Shown piece after piece: positions 10,946 to 22,321 of a stretch of DNA of 64,000 nucleotides. Origin of the DNA: Lasiosphaeris hirsuta (Eukaryota > Ascomycota > Sordariomycetes > Sordariales > Lasiosphaeriaceae); the NCBI GenBank assembly GCA_030549175.1, contig JAUKUA010000001.1:3100001-3164000 (forward strand). The letters are read 5' to 3'. The stretch's first letter is position 1. Every line of letters starts with the position of its first letter. Made by a program: the position numbers and the translations under genes. The notes below the pieces were generated by a model. It saw nothing but the letters and a program-made list of their open reading frames with translations. It did not search any database and was not told where the DNA came from.

Positions 10946-12514
10946 CTACTCAAAAATCGTATTGACCAAGACACCTGCGAAAACATCTTCACCAGGTGAT
11001 GCGATGATTCTCCTGATTCGGTTCCCCTTTCTCACGCTGAGCCAGCCTAAGGTATCACCTGGGACATCGTCAAGTGTGAGGGCATCCAGGGCATCCTCCG
11101 GGTGCGTCTCCAGCTTCGTATCCAGCTTCGTATCCGCCTCACCTGGCTTCGCCCAGGCTCGCTTGTCAACCACATGCATTCCTCTGGTCCACTGTCCGCT
11201 TGTTTCGACTCTAATGTCCTCGGGCTTTGACACTGGCTTCCATGCCGGATCATCCTGAGATAGCATGTACCAGATGCAAAGGGGATCGTGTAATGAGAGG
11301 CCAACCTCGCTTCCGTCTCCGAGAATGGAGTCGATCTTATTAAAGGTACCGATCATGAATGTCTCAGTCCACTGTGCGAGCGGGCTGCCCGATTTTTTCA
11401 GGGGCTCAATCTTCTCAACAAAGAAATTCCTTCGGAGTTCGTGTGGGGTCGTGATGTCCAGCGGAAACAATGTCAGCTTTAGCTGTCGTGGGAGCTTGGC
11501 AGGATAGGGAGGCAGTGTTGATTTGCCATGGAGAACAGGGGGCATTGTCGATGACGGGGTTGGGGATGTTAGGGCATAAACCCGGGCGGCCGCGACTGCG
11601 TCGGCGTAGCAGTTAAACTCGGCGCAAGGGGTGATGTTACCCTCGATCTCTACTGCGCCTCCCATTACGACAACCTCCTTGACACGCAAGAAGGTCTCGG
11701 GGTCTTCGGCTGCCGCCAGTGCCACGTTGGTGAGTGGCCCGATGGCAACAATAGTGATGGTGTCTTCTGGCTCCTCCTTCAAGATGCGGAGCATCTCTTT
11801 GTGCGCGACAGTTTTGCTTGGAGAAAAGAGGGACGAGTAAGACGGTGGCTCAGCAGATTCGGTGGTTCCACTTGCGCTATCGGTGAACAGCGAACGCCAT
11901 GTATCGGCGGGAGACAGATGCGGGTGCTTTTCGGTGATTAGAAGGTATCCCAGAAACCCAAGCCACATTGGTGTGTACTCACTGCCTCGTGCACGCCGTG
12001 AAGCCCGTCCGCGCCATCTGAGCATGACAGTCAGCATATATACGGCTCGTCGGATGTAAATTTAGACGTCAGCCTTACGGAAGTGGTCTGCCATGAGGAG
12101 TTCATCCTCAAGCGGATGCTCAGCACCGACAGCGACAATAGGCTTGAAGGCACGCAGCGACCCGAAGCCGATGCCCTTGCCTGCGGATTCACGCCATTTC
12201 AGTTCCTTCTCCAGTACATGGAACAGCGCCACGACATTGCGAAGACAACTGCAAGAATGTCAGCTGTAGCTCCCGAGCGTCATGGTGAGCTGACATAACT
12301 GTACCTCTGAAGGGGCACGTTGCCATATGTGACCGAGATCATGACAACTTCGAGATCCTCGGGCGAGGCGCTAAGCGCAAGCAAGAGGGCCAGAACATCG
12401 TCAACGCCTAAAGGCCAATGTTAGCACATGCTACCATACGCGTAAAGAATGAAGGAGGAGCGCTGGATGCATACCCGGGTCCGTGTCAATGATAATGCGG
12501 TTCTTGGGCGCCAT
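10946..12514 (-). CDS. Inosine-uridine preferring nucleoside hydrolase
   Basis: Model: exons 12475-12514, 12305-12407, 12079-12248, 11983-12017 and 10946-11926, 442 aa. All four introns (56-67 nt) have GT-AG ends and recognisable branch points. The Ca-binding signature DTDPGVDD (residues 10-17) is restored across the first junction. ISVTYGNVPLQ, HGADGLHG, IVAIGPLTNVALAA and a late HDPLCIW give the other metal and ribose-binding elements of the IunH/CU-NH fold. The enzyme hydrolyses the N-glycosidic bond of ribonucleosides in salvage; base specificity cannot be inferred. The protein is longer than bacterial relatives (about 310 aa), with Ser/Pro-rich inserts (around SGTTESAEPPSYSS) and a linker near the C-terminus containing a repeated DTKLDTKLET. 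Confidence 0.92.
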
Positions 12515-13996
12515 ATTGCACGTATCTGCCGAGGTCTCTTAAAATGTGGAGAGATGAGAATTTGGCCAACTTAAACGTAGACTAGCAGAAAATATGTTTT
12601 TGTATAAGATAACTCTGTACCGATGTTCGGTCCCAGCATTTGGCAGTTAGTTACAGTTCTCCCCCCAGGAGTTTGCTAGCTGTAGGAAGCAGGTAGCTTC
12701 CCCTCACTATCCGTCCAACATGTTGACTGCCCCTCTTCCAGTGGAGTGCAACGGCGGGGGAATCGGAGAGGGAAGATAAGGCCGGTAAAAGCCGGTTGGG
12801 CACTATTCTTATGTGCGTACATACGGATACCTACGAGGGGGACGAGGATGTGCCCTCTCCAATTGCTCACCTAGAATCGCTCCGACTAGATCATGATGCA
12901 ACACAAACCTCGTGTGATTGCAAATCCAGGTGCCTTGGGATCGATACTGTTAGAGGGATAGGGAGGTGTCACTAGTCAGATGCGATGCCGGAAGTAAAAT
13001 GAGCAAAACAGCCACCTCCTTGAGAATCTTCTGTTTTGCTGGGCTTTCCCAAGTTGGTTTAACGCACAAATGCTAGTGTGTGCAGTGTTCTCGAGCTACC
13101 ACCCTGGCTGGACTCGTATTTACTTGCTGAGGTAGGAAGTACTCATCAACAATACTGTCCTCCTTTGTCGAATCTGCGGGCGCACTGCTCGGTAATGGCC
13201 ATTCCACGGACATTGATTTGAGCAACCCCAGACGTACATTGCGGGCAGCCTAGTCCCTCCTCCCGTCTCCAAAGGCTTCATAGCAGCGGGGAGTTCAAGT
13301 CCAGAACCTTGGTGAACCCTGAATTTTGAGCGACAAGGCCGTACCTCTTATCGATATCTCAGCTTGATTGGTCCTGATTGACCGTGATGGTCACGTGAGA
13401 TGCATCCCCGCCAGGATTATTTGCTGCTGCCAGGGGTCGCATGCGACCGACAGGTCCTTTCCCAGCGGCATCTTTCTCCGAAACTGGGGGCCAATCCAAG
13501 TCGTCACGCCAAGTTTGGAAGCCAAACTTCTGAACACCTTTCACCTGTAAATTGGACAAGGTTCTCGCGAAAAGCAACTTTACATCAACCACAATTCTTT
13601 TTCCTCCCTCCTCCCCATTGAACTCCAGACCACTTTCCTTAACCTGTGCTTGAGCGCAACCCACCCACAAGAGCTTATGTGCAAGCCGCGGCTGTGAATC
13701 CTCTCGTTCCTGCCGACTCGGTTCTTGGAATTCTCGCATAATATTCCACCGAGAACATCTTCAGCCTCTGCGATCACCTCACTGCTAGCAAGGCCGTTTA
13801 TCTGGCATCGCCTCCCCCCTTTCTCTGAGCTTTGGCTTTGGCTTTGGCTTTGGCTCAGGGTTGTTGTCTCGGATTAATTCCATCCCCGTCTCCAGCAATC
13901 TCGACTCTCGCCACATTTTCCGTGACACCGCCGACGCGCTGCTCGCACCTACCCCTACACCAACACACCGCAACCACATCAATCAATTAATTCACC
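12515..13996. other. Divergent intergenic region and leader
   Basis: 1.5 kb between the starts of the nucleoside hydrolase (-) and the N-anchored Lys-rich protein (+). The last 400 bases before the + gene are pyrimidine-rich and contain a TTTGGC hexamer repeat. I see no gene. Confidence 0.5.
13831..13854. repeat. TTTGGC hexamer, four copies
   Basis: Four perfect tandem copies of TTTGGC in the probable leader of the gene starting at 13997. A slippage-prone microsatellite; no function is implied. Confidence 0.9.
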
Positions 13997-15307
13997 ATGG
14001 GCGCTTCCATGTCCTACACTGTGGGCGCATATGCCTTTTGCTTCCTCATTGCAGGCAGCTACTATGTCTTTGCCACCAGACGGGCCAGATCGAGAACTGT
14101 AAAGCCCTCGGGCAAGCAGAGACTGGATGAGAGGCCGAATATGCAAGTTCGCAAGGAAAAAGAGAAGACTAAGCGTCAACGCGGAGAAGCTCATAGCAAG
14201 GATGTCGATGAGTCTGTCAAGGCAACGCAGCCGAAGCTCCGGCCCGCCCCGAAGGCCGCTCCGGCCCCTAGCCAGCCGGTCGAGGATAGCTCTGACGACG
14301 GTGTCGACAATCGCGAGTTTGCTCGGCAACTAGCTAGCATCAAGCAGGGTACCAACCTGAACGCCCCCAAGAAAAGCGAGGAGAAGCGCCAGAAGTCGGT
14401 CAAGCAATCCAGGGCCCGCCTAATTGACGAGCCTGTCGTTGATAACAAAGTATCTGCACCTTCGTCGACGACTGGGGTAGATGGCGATGATGACGAGTCC
14501 CCTCTCGCATCCCCACAAGTTCAGGCTGTCGACGCCGGCGATGTGACTGACATGCTCGAGCCGAAGGCGGCAGCCGGCCCTGCCGTCCTTCGTCTCACCG
14601 ATACCGACAAGATCAAGCAGAAGGAGAAGAAGACAAAGGAGCCCGAGAAGGTGGAGACCAAGAAGCAGCGCCAGAACCGCTTGAAGGCTGAGGCTGCCAA
14701 GGCAGTTCGCGAGGAATCTGAGAAACAGAGGCAGGTTGCCCTAGAAGCCCAGAGGAGACTAGCCCGTATATCCGAGGGACGAGCTGCCAAGGATGGCTCC
14801 ACCTTCGTCGCTGCGCAAGCTGCACAGTCTGTGTGGTCAGACAAGGGTGCTAACACTAGCTCTGCTAGCAGTCTCACCAACGGCGGCCACCTCCCCGTCC
14901 AGCCCTTGGACACCTTTGACACAAGCAGCCACGCTGATGGGTCAGTGTCCAAGGCCGCTACTCCAGCACCTAGCAAGACAGATAACTACTTGGCATCCCT
15001 GTCGTCGCTGCCCTCTGAAGAGGAGCAGCTCAAGCTCCTTCTTGGACAGGAGGATTGGAACACAGTCACGACCAAGAAATCAAACAAGGGTAAGAAGAAG
15101 GATCCTGTGACCGATAACGAGGCCGAGTCAACTGCCACTCAGACCCAGCAAGCCGTCCCGGCTGCCTTCCAGGCCGTCGCCACCAAGGCTCAGAAGACCA
15201 GCATCAACGGCAACGGAAAACCGACAAAGTCCTTTTCCCAGCAGTCATCGTTTGCGGCCCTGAGCCCAGCCGATGAGCCCGAAGTCGAAGAGGAGTGGGA
15301 TGTTTAG
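13997..15307 (+). CDS. N-terminally anchored Lys/Ala-rich protein, function unknown
   Basis: A single open frame of 436 aa from an ATG in a good context (accATGG). Residues about 7-25 (YTVGAYAFCFLIAGSYYVF) form one hydrophobic helix followed by Arg/Lys residues, suggesting a signal anchor with the rest in the cytosol. The body is low complexity: Lys/Arg-rich patches, Pro/Ala linkers, and a likely coiled coil around KQRQNRLKAEAAKAVREESEKQRQVALEAQRR. Near the C-terminus a more ordered motif (EEEQLKLLLGQEDWNTVTTKK) precedes a Ser/Gln-rich stretch and an acidic end EPEVEEEWDV. The layout (N-terminal TM, charged coil, C-terminal Trp motifs) recalls ER proteins such as RRBP1 or LYRIC, but that is analogy only. 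I do not recognise a named fungal family. Confidence 0.8.
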   Translation: MGASMSYTVGAYAFCFLIAGSYYVFATRRARSRTVKPSGKQRLDERPNMQVRKEKEKTKRQRGEAHSKDVDESVKATQPKLRPAPKAAPAPSQPVEDSSDDGVDNREFARQLASIKQGTNLNAPKKSEEKRQKSVKQSRARLIDEPVVDNKVSAPSSTTGVDGDDDESPLASPQVQAVDAGDVTDMLEPKAAAGPAVLRLTDTDKIKQKEKKTKEPEKVETKKQRQNRLKAEAAKAVREESEKQRQVALEAQRRLARISEGRAAKDGSTFVAAQAAQSVWSDKGANTSSASSLTNGGHLPVQPLDTFDTSSHADGSVSKAATPAPSKTDNYLASLSSLPSEEEQLKLLLGQEDWNTVTTKKSNKGKKKDPVTDNEAESTATQTQQAVPAAFQAVATKAQKTSINGNGKPTKSFSQQSSFAALSPADEPEVEEEWDV

Positions 15308-17963
15308 ACACCAGTCTTGCCACTCGATTTGCCTTGTGCCTTGTTTTCTTTTTTGCCATCACGCTACAGTTGAAATCATGCCACTGGCGCTCTGTTTATT
15401 ATTCCGACTCCCCGTTTCCTATACAAAACTAAAACTTTCGACTCTGGACTGGGCAAAGGAGTTTGATGTATGTACACTACTACCATTCGGGAAAAGCCCT
15501 CAGGGAACTAGCTTTCGATTTTTCTTTTCTTTTTGTTTTGTTAATTTCAGACATGCCACCCCGAAGAAAGAGGCCTGGATCGGAGAGATGCTTGGATGGG
15601 GGAGGGCGGGAGCGGGAAGATCATGGAGCCCGCGGGCCGTGATTAGAATCAGGATTGGGGTGCGTGGGTGTTTCTGCATTGTACGGTTGTGATCGCAAGA
15701 TATTGACTTGAGGAGCAAAAACCTTTCGGTCAAGGGCCGAGCTGGCATTGGGTTCGGAGGACAGAACTGGTGGTGCTTGAGTTGCTTGCTTCTTGGGCCT
15801 TGACAGCGTAGGGATAAAGAAGCAACAAATTAACATATACAATCCAGCTGATTGGTACGAGTGATAATATGTTTGGTCAGCGGCTTATTGGTAGGTGCCT
15901 CAGGTGGCTGCTTCGGTTAAGAGAGATGCAAAGCATAGGAGTGATAAAAAACGTGGCATCAACCATCCTGTTCCCCGCAATGATCGTCACGGGCTTGGCG
16001 TTTGATGGGGAATTGAAGAAATGTTTTGCTGGAGGCTTGTGCGCTAGACACAAAGTGGCACCCCTTGCTTCCTGTTTTTCATGCAACCAAACTCTAGAAC
16101 AGAGACACACAGCTTCCGTCCTGCAGCGGATAAATATATGCCCAGGCTCCTGGGTACCTCAAACGTTCAAGGTCTGAAGCTGATTGATATGTAACCTGGG
16201 GTAAACAAGGGTCTGGTTGGGGTTCCTCGGCCTCGAGTTTCCCAGCTCGATAGGTTGGGCTGACCACGGATAATTATACAGAGTAGTACTAAAGTATGTT
16301 GCTCATAAGGCCGTCTTGGAAATAGCAGCCATGGTGTTATGATAGGATCGCCCTCGGGTTCGGAATTGGAACATACAGTCCGTAAAATCCCTCGAATTCC
16401 CCGCCTGTTCGGCAGTGCAACGGCCTAGGAGCTGGGATTTCGAGTGCAGTGGTTGTTGGTAAGCGCGTTGGGAATGGCCTATGCCAGTATGCCAGCGTCT
16501 GTTCGTCAATGATCATGCCTGACAGGGTTGCCACTGATTACCTCCAAGTCGCTGATGTGAGCTTTACTGCTGCCTCACGTCTCAACGACCGCCCGAACAT
16601 GCATCTGCAGGGTGTCAGGGTGTCTCGGTGTGTAGTGTAGCGCATTCCGCTGCTTGCTTGGGCGGGTTGGGCTATCAATGGGACCATGTACGCCCAAGGA
16701 CGCCTAGGTACCTACCTATGCAGCTCGCGTCCAAGGCAAATTGGTATAGGTACCTGCCATACACGACAAATCAACACGCCCGTCCGCGCCCGCCCGCGCC
16801 AGAGCCCTACTTACTATATTCCTAGGACAGAACACTACAAGTAAGACGGTAGCCAGCAAGCAAATCGCCGTTGCAGCGGAGGTGAGCTGCTGCGTCGCTG
16901 GTGAGCGTGTGAGCTTCCCGTTCAAGTTGGTGGAGGCGAAAAGGGTCTAGAGGGTGTGTGGTCATGTCTCTTTCCAGCACTGTGCACATTGCTCTGCTGT
17001 GCCTCGCTTCTTGCGAAATCGTGGGGGCAGAGGATTGGCAAAGAGTGGGACAGAGGATTGGGAGACGGTGAGGTGGCTGTGTGGGTTCCTGCGCTTGACC
17101 CCTCCCTAGCGTACCAGCGAGGCTTGACGACAGGGCCTTTCCCACGCCCCCCTTGTCGCGCCCGTCCCAATGCGTTGTACTTGCTTGCACACTTTGACTT
17201 GCATGCTTCCATGGCTTATTTTTGTGTTTCAATGTTTCTCGCCCCTTTGCGCGTTTAGGATTGGGATTCCCTTCGACCCTCTCTTCCTCCCCACCAACCC
17301 TGACTTCTACCACTAGCTCCCAGCTTTCTTAAACTACACACCGTGACCCATCTTTTCTTGTTATTTCGATATTTCTTTTCCTTTCGGTTCTCTGACGAGA
17401 CAAGGTGAGAGGTGTACAATGATACAGCCGCCAACCGCTCGAACGTCTTACCACCACGATCCTTATTAGGGAGTGACGTGAGCCCCGCCGATCCCGAGAT
17501 CGAGCGACACTCGTCGTGCACCGATTACGCCACCGTCGTTCGCACCACAACGCCCGAAACATTGGGGCACTGTTCTGCATTATCTAGGGTTAGAATTGGC
17601 TTTGGAACTGCCGTAGAAGCCGAAGGGCGCTCCTGCCATCTTCGAAAGGCTTCCCGGAAATCCTCCGAGGTTCAAGAAAAGCCACCTAATCGACTCGTCA
17701 CCATTGTTTGGCTCCTGTGTTCGATGACAGCAAGCTTACTAGTTAGCTTGCGCGCCGCGCCATTGCTATATCGTACCGACAACCACTCCTCCTCACGTCA
17801 GCGAACAGCTCCCTCCTCGAGACAAAGAGGATCAATCGTTTATTATACGAATTCCTATTGTATGAGTGCTTGAGAGGACGGAAACAGTTGGTGGAGCAGC
17901 GCAAGCAGCTGGGATTTATCTCCGGCAGGTGGACAGGGTCGCTGCGCAAACATTCGATCAAGA
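15308..17963. other. 3' region of one gene and long leader of the next
   Basis: 2.7 kb. The first few hundred bases are probably 3' UTR. From about 17250 the sequence is pyrimidine-rich and likely contains the promoter and leader of the 503-aa gene; a 16-codon upstream ORF (ATG at 17419, TAG ending 17469) lies there. A TACCTACCTA-type motif occurs near 16705-16720, common in fungal spacers. No gene is supported. Confidence 0.5.
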
Positions 17964-19475
17964 ATGTCGTTCTGTGTTGCTGTTCAGTCGGCTATATTTT
18001 ACTTTGTCGCTTGCACACCATGTGCCAAGGTCCGACACCGCGAGAGGGCTCGCCAAAAGGCGAAGAGAGAGCGTGAGGAAAAGGCACGGGTTGTGGCCGA
18101 GCAACCGCATCTGTACCAGCACCCGGATCCATTCAACACGAACCCTTACTGGGCCGAGGAGATCCGCATGGGGCCAGCCCTACCCAAGAAGGGAAAAGGG
18201 GGAGACAATGGCAAAAGCGCGAGCCAACGCCGACTGACGGGCGCGAGCCGAGACGGCACAAGCGTAGGGACTGCCAGCAGCATTGCTATCAGCCCAATAG
18301 CAACCAATATTGGTGTGAAACCCAACCCCAACCCCAGTTCCAGTCCCAGTCCCAGTCCCAATACCACTCCCAATACTATTTCCAATACCACTTCCGATAC
18401 CACTTCCGATACCACTTCAAACACCACGGCTCTCGGTCCCACGAATTCCCCAAACATAGGTAGTTCTCCGACGGTAGTACCAGAAGAGGATGCTGCGAGC
18501 GCCACACTCAGCAAAACGGCATCGGTATCAACGGGGGACGACTGGAATTTCAAGCGGTATCAGCGCGAGGATGAGGAGCTTTGGGGGCACGAGTTTTCGA
18601 AGACGGGGCAGAAACTCATGGACGCTATCAAACAAGCCGGTACTACGGCCGGTCGCTTCGTTGAGTCGAAGCTGGGGATAGAGAAACAAGTAACGGAAGA
18701 AGACCGGTACAATTTTTACTTTTCGCCCAGGAATCCGCCTGTCAATGACTACCACCCGCCCGTGGTCAGCAGCAAGCCGATACACAAGGACGCACTTCGG
18801 TGGATGTTGCAGCCCCCGCCACCGGCTAAGGTGATGGAAGGAAAAGTTCCTGTCAGCAGAACGGCGAGCATGATGAGTGTAGGTTCTAGAAGGACTGTCG
18901 GAACATCAGACGGAATGTCCCTGGGCCGGAGGGTTGGTGAGCGGGCGTTTGAGGCTAGGATCCGAAACGGAGAGACACCTTTTGAAGGAGGCGAGCTGCA
19001 TTCAACATCCTCACTCAACAAGACGCGACGAAGAAGGGCAGCCACAGGGTCGACAGTAAGGACAAGAAGCCGGCGTACGGCGAGAAGTCGCAGTATTTCC
19101 GAGTCGGAAGACTCTTCGGAAGGCATTGGCCGCAGGAGAGCCAGACAAACAAGCCACCCCCGCCCTGTTGCGACTCCCGAGCTGAACTCGGAGGACTCGG
19201 AGGACGAGTACATCTCAAAAAGCCTGGAATCGATGAGCAATAGCGCTCATCCCACGCATGCGGCACAGAGGCCGAGGCTATCGACCATCTTGAGTTCAAG
19301 CGCCAACATCAAGTCATCACCGCTGCAACCAAAGAGGAGTCTCGTTTTGTCGTGGCCTCTTCGCGAGCTGACGAATACCACTCAGGCCCCCAATGAAATA
19401 GAAGGCGAAGCCGAGGCTAAAGTGGAGGAGGCAGTGGGCGCTCCTACTAGCAGGGATCCCCTATTAAAGGCCTAG
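17964..19475 (+). CDS. Uncharacterised Ser/Arg-rich protein, 503 aa
   Basis: A single uninterrupted frame from ATG 17964. The first 22 residues (MSFCVAVQSAIFYFVACTPC) are hydrophobic with three Cys and are followed by a strongly basic run (RHRERARQKAKRERE), suggesting a membrane-anchored or lipidated N-terminus. Next comes a short ordered region (HPDPFNTNPYWAEEI), then a Pro/Asn/Ser/Thr repeat tract encoded by tandem 6-mers and 12-mers near 18320-18425. A second ordered region follows (DDWNFKRYQREDEELWGHEF...RFVESKLGIEKQVTEEDRYNFYFSPRNPPVNDYHPPV). The last 200 residues are Ser/Arg-rich and probably disordered. I recall no function. The two ordered blocks are the parts most likely to be conserved. 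Confidence 0.78.
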   Translation: MSFCVAVQSAIFYFVACTPCAKVRHRERARQKAKREREEKARVVAEQPHLYQHPDPFNTNPYWAEEIRMGPALPKKGKGGDNGKSASQRRLTGASRDGTSVGTASSIAISPIATNIGVKPNPNPSSSPSPSPNTTPNTISNTTSDTTSDTTSNTTALGPTNSPNIGSSPTVVPEEDAASATLSKTASVSTGDDWNFKRYQREDEELWGHEFSKTGQKLMDAIKQAGTTAGRFVESKLGIEKQVTEEDRYNFYFSPRNPPVNDYHPPVVSSKPIHKDALRWMLQPPPPAKVMEGKVPVSRTASMMSVGSRRTVGTSDGMSLGRRVGERAFEARIRNGETPFEGGELHSTSSLNKTRRRRAATGSTVRTRSRRTARSRSISESEDSSEGIGRRRARQTSHPRPVATPELNSEDSEDEYISKSLESMSNSAHPTHAAQRPRLSTILSSSANIKSSPLQPKRSLVLSWPLRELTNTTQAPNEIEGEAEAKVEEAVGAPTSRDPLLKA

Positions 19476-20010
19476 TGTAAGCTGGAACTTATGGGGTATT
19501 TTTTTCTTGTTTTTTTTCTTGTTTTTTTTTTCTTTATGGTCGTCACTGGGTTTGACGAACATTCTTTTCTACGGTACGGTAGCATTGGGTTGGTTCTTGC
19601 GTTGTGACTATGCATTTCCGCCGGCTTGTTTAGGCATTTGGATGGGCTTGGGCCGGGTAAGAGTCCTAGGCAGTTGGACAGTAGGCGTTTTATGGTTGCA
19701 TGGTGAAGCAAAGCGGCGGTGCCTTGTGGAAATAGCAAGCATCACAAGCCCCCTTTCAACTTACGGGCTACAGGTGCTATGATTGTAGAAAGGAAGCTGA
19801 AAAAAGGAGCACATACCACAAGTCATACGATGGATCATAGAAACATGCTTTGTCGTCAACAGACGATAAGTACATCTTTTTGGCCTGTGTTGGGTATTAT
19901 TCGTGAAGCATGTCATGCCGTACCCTCCAAATGTAAGAGTGTCTTTAGTCATAACCATAACGCCTCATGTACCATACCAATATCTTTGCAACTTTTCCTC
20001 TTGCCTTTTG
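19476..20010. other. Convergent 3' flanks
   Basis: 535 bp between the stop codons of the 503-aa gene (+) and the 225-aa gene (-). T-rich just after 19498. No gene is seen. Confidence 0.6.
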
Positions 20011-20688
20011 TTACAAATGCAATCCACCTTCTTCTTCATCCTCATTGTCACCACCTAGGCCTCGCAGCTGCTCTTCCATCCGCCGCCTCAGCTCCTCATC
20101 CGAGAGCGATCCGCCAGCAGCCGGCCATGGCCCAGGCGAGGGATCCATCTGCAATTGGCCATCACTGATGACACCAGTTTGGAAAGTACCATCCATCCAG
20201 GAAGAGTGTGGCTGTGTTGGCCGTGGTGCTTGTTGCTGGTGGTCTTGCCCATGACCCTCTGACACGGCCGCATCGCTGTCGTGGCCATTTACACCATTCG
20301 CCAAGGCGACGCCGTTTGTTGTGGCTGCCGCCGCTGCCGCCTCGGCTGCCGCATCGGCCTCATCTTTGCTCTGGAACTCGGTCCAGCTGACACCGCGGTT
20401 CTCGACCTCGGTGCGCACGAGTAGGATGCGCTCCTGCATGCGCGCGATGACTGCCTCGTTCTCGCGGATGGCCTCGACGCAGTCGGGGTCGGGCTGTGGG
20501 GTGGTGGCCGGGGACCCTAGGGGGGCAGCGAGGCCCTCGGCAAAGGGGCGCAGCTGCTCGTTGGAGTAGTCGAGGTGGGCGACGTTGTTGCGGATCTCGA
20601 GGACCTTGAGGTGTAAGCTGCTGAGGGAGAGGTCTTTGAGGGCCTCGGCGAACCTGGCGGAGGTGATGGGCAGCGTATCGGCGGACAT
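20011..20688 (-). CDS. Coiled-coil protein of 225 aa, function unknown
   Basis: A single exon from ATG at 20688. The same frame stays open upstream to 20994, but that part looks like leader sequence. Residues 1-100 (PITSARFAEALKDLSLSSLHLKVLEIRNN...AIRENEAVIARMQERILLVRTEVENRG) are predicted to be largely helical, with heptad-like leucines. An Ala run follows (about residues 113-126), then a Gln/Pro/Ser linker, and a short helix SDEELRRRMEEQLRGLGGDNEDEEEGGLHL at the acidic C-terminus. I remember similar short proteins annotated only as hypothetical in Sordariomycetes and Aspergillus. A role in a coiled-coil complex is possible but not shown. Confidence 0.75.
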   Translation of the reverse strand: MSADTLPITSARFAEALKDLSLSSLHLKVLEIRNNVAHLDYSNEQLRPFAEGLAAPLGSPATTPQPDPDCVEAIRENEAVIARMQERILLVRTEVENRGVSWTEFQSKDEADAAAEAAAAAATTNGVALANGVNGHDSDAAVSEGHGQDHQQQAPRPTQPHSSWMDGTFQTGVISDGQLQMDPSPGPWPAAGGSLSDEELRRRMEEQLRGLGGDNEDEEEGGLHL

Positions 20689-21206
20689 TGTTGCGCTGGC
20701 TGGGCTTCCACTGGGAGTTCTCGTAGTTTGGGAGCTAACAACTTTGTTGCTGTTTTGTTTTGCAGTACAGCTAGGAGCGAAACTTGGCGTCCTGCCGCTT
20801 GCGCTCTTCTCTTGGAAGATAGACGCACAGACGCGGCTGACAGCAGTACGAATTCGTTTTTGTTCGCACGTTGTACTTATGAGGCATGGATAGGTACCTT
20901 TTCCGAAGGCGGATACCGATTTTCCCGATCCGAAGGAGTCAGCGCCCGAATTTGGGGGCAGCGGGCAGCCAAGAACTGGGAGGCAAAGTGTCATTCACAA
21001 CCGCTGTCAGAAGCACTGCACTTGCACTTTTGATGGGGGTTGCAGTTGTGTGATTGTATTGCCTTTTCCTCTTTATCGTAATTCACGTTAGAAAAAAGGA
21101 CACCCAGCCGTTCACATTCGATGCAACCCAAGTCGCTGCCCCGACTTTTTCTCTGCCAATACCATGGCGATTTCTTTACCGGTCGACTAGGTCCGCCCTT
21201 CTTTCA
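20689..21206. other. Intergenic, likely 5' region of the 225-aa gene
   Basis: 518 bp between the start of the 225-aa gene (-) and the 3' end of the pseudogene. No gene is seen. Confidence 0.5.
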
Positions 21207-22321
21207 TTACGCCTGCGGCTGAACCACAACTGTCCAAACCTTAGATGCATATACCTGTAGTCTCGGAACGGTGATGAGAATGTCATGTTCTCTTGGGGTT
21301 TCGGGTGGCCGAAGGAAGAGGAGATGAAATTCGAGTCGTAGGTCACCTCTAGTGACAACATGCGATGTTGGAATATCGGCCGGTGTATTCTCGGTCTAAT
21401 CAATAGTAATTTCTTGGACGCAGTCTGGCCGAAGTATATTGGCGATGCTGGCGGCTCTGGTGATCGGTCCTGGGCGAGGAGGCGGTGTCGTTTCTACCCA
21501 CTTCTCCAAAATGATTCTCCTTCTAGGTCGATCCAGCTTAGCCAAGAGAACAATCTTAACCTGGTAGTTAGATTCCGAAAACCACCATCTCATATCTGCC
21601 CGTAACTTTTCTAAGGACGATGAGTCTCTAGCCTCTATGACCAATGTTGGCCAGTTCCTTCTATTTGGTTATGGGTCCGGGCTACCACTCGAATCTCCTT
21701 CCCCACGGTTACCACCTAGTCGCTGGGGACCTGGTTTCTGGGGAAATGTTGTGGTACCACTACTTCTCCAACTATCCCTTAGACCCATAGAGACAATTTC
21801 GTCCCTCGTTTCATCATAGAGCCGTATGTGAAGTAGTTCGTGAGGTATCCCTGGTATAACGACGATGAGAAATCGCTCCTTGGCATTATATCGCCGAAAC
21901 CGAATTTTCCGTCCGCGAAGCTCTCTCTCTTGGTCAAGTCGATTAAAGTCTTGGGGTAAAACATCTATGTATATATATTAGTATGTAATATAGAGGCTAA
22001 ATGTAGTAGTCACTTACATTAAAACGTCAAGATATCTTGCTTGGTGGAGTTGATAGCGTTCCAGAAGGCCTCGGTGGTAACAAATCTGATGGTTTCTGTC
22101 TCGGCGCCTAGCGAGGGCGTTGTCGAGTTCGTCGATGTTGGCGATACTCGTATGGATGTGGATGTCGGCGTCGAACTAGATCGGGCGATGCCATTGTGGG
22201 CTGTTGCGCATGCGAAAAAATCGCCGTCGCCAGTCCCACTGCGAAGCCAGCGGAGAGCGAGTGGTGAAAGGAACCGCAAACTCCAAAGGAGGCGCCGGAT
22301 GTGATATGGAAGTTGATGCAA
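21207..22321 (-). pseudogene. RIP-like degenerate copy of a fungal dispersed gene family
   Basis: On the minus strand one frame runs from about 22321 to the TAA at 21207-21209, interrupted by a 53-nt GTAAGT...TAG intron (21965-22017) and by three in-frame stops: TAA at 22019-22021, TAA at 21669-21671 and TAG at 21396-21398. No frameshift is needed from the intron to the end. Read through, it gives DFNRLDQERELRGRKIRF, then WPTLVIEARDSSSLEKLRAD, WWFSESNYQVKIVLLAKL, IILEKW, and finally LRLEFHLLFLRPP and LITVPRLQVYASKVW. From memory this matches a large fungal family of uncharacterised proteins whose LVIE...W...VKIVLL...IEKW core resembles PD-(D/E)xK nuclease-like (Uma2-like) domains; that link is tentative. 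An ATG at 22194 lies in a different frame, so a 5' indel is also possible. Confidence 0.72.
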
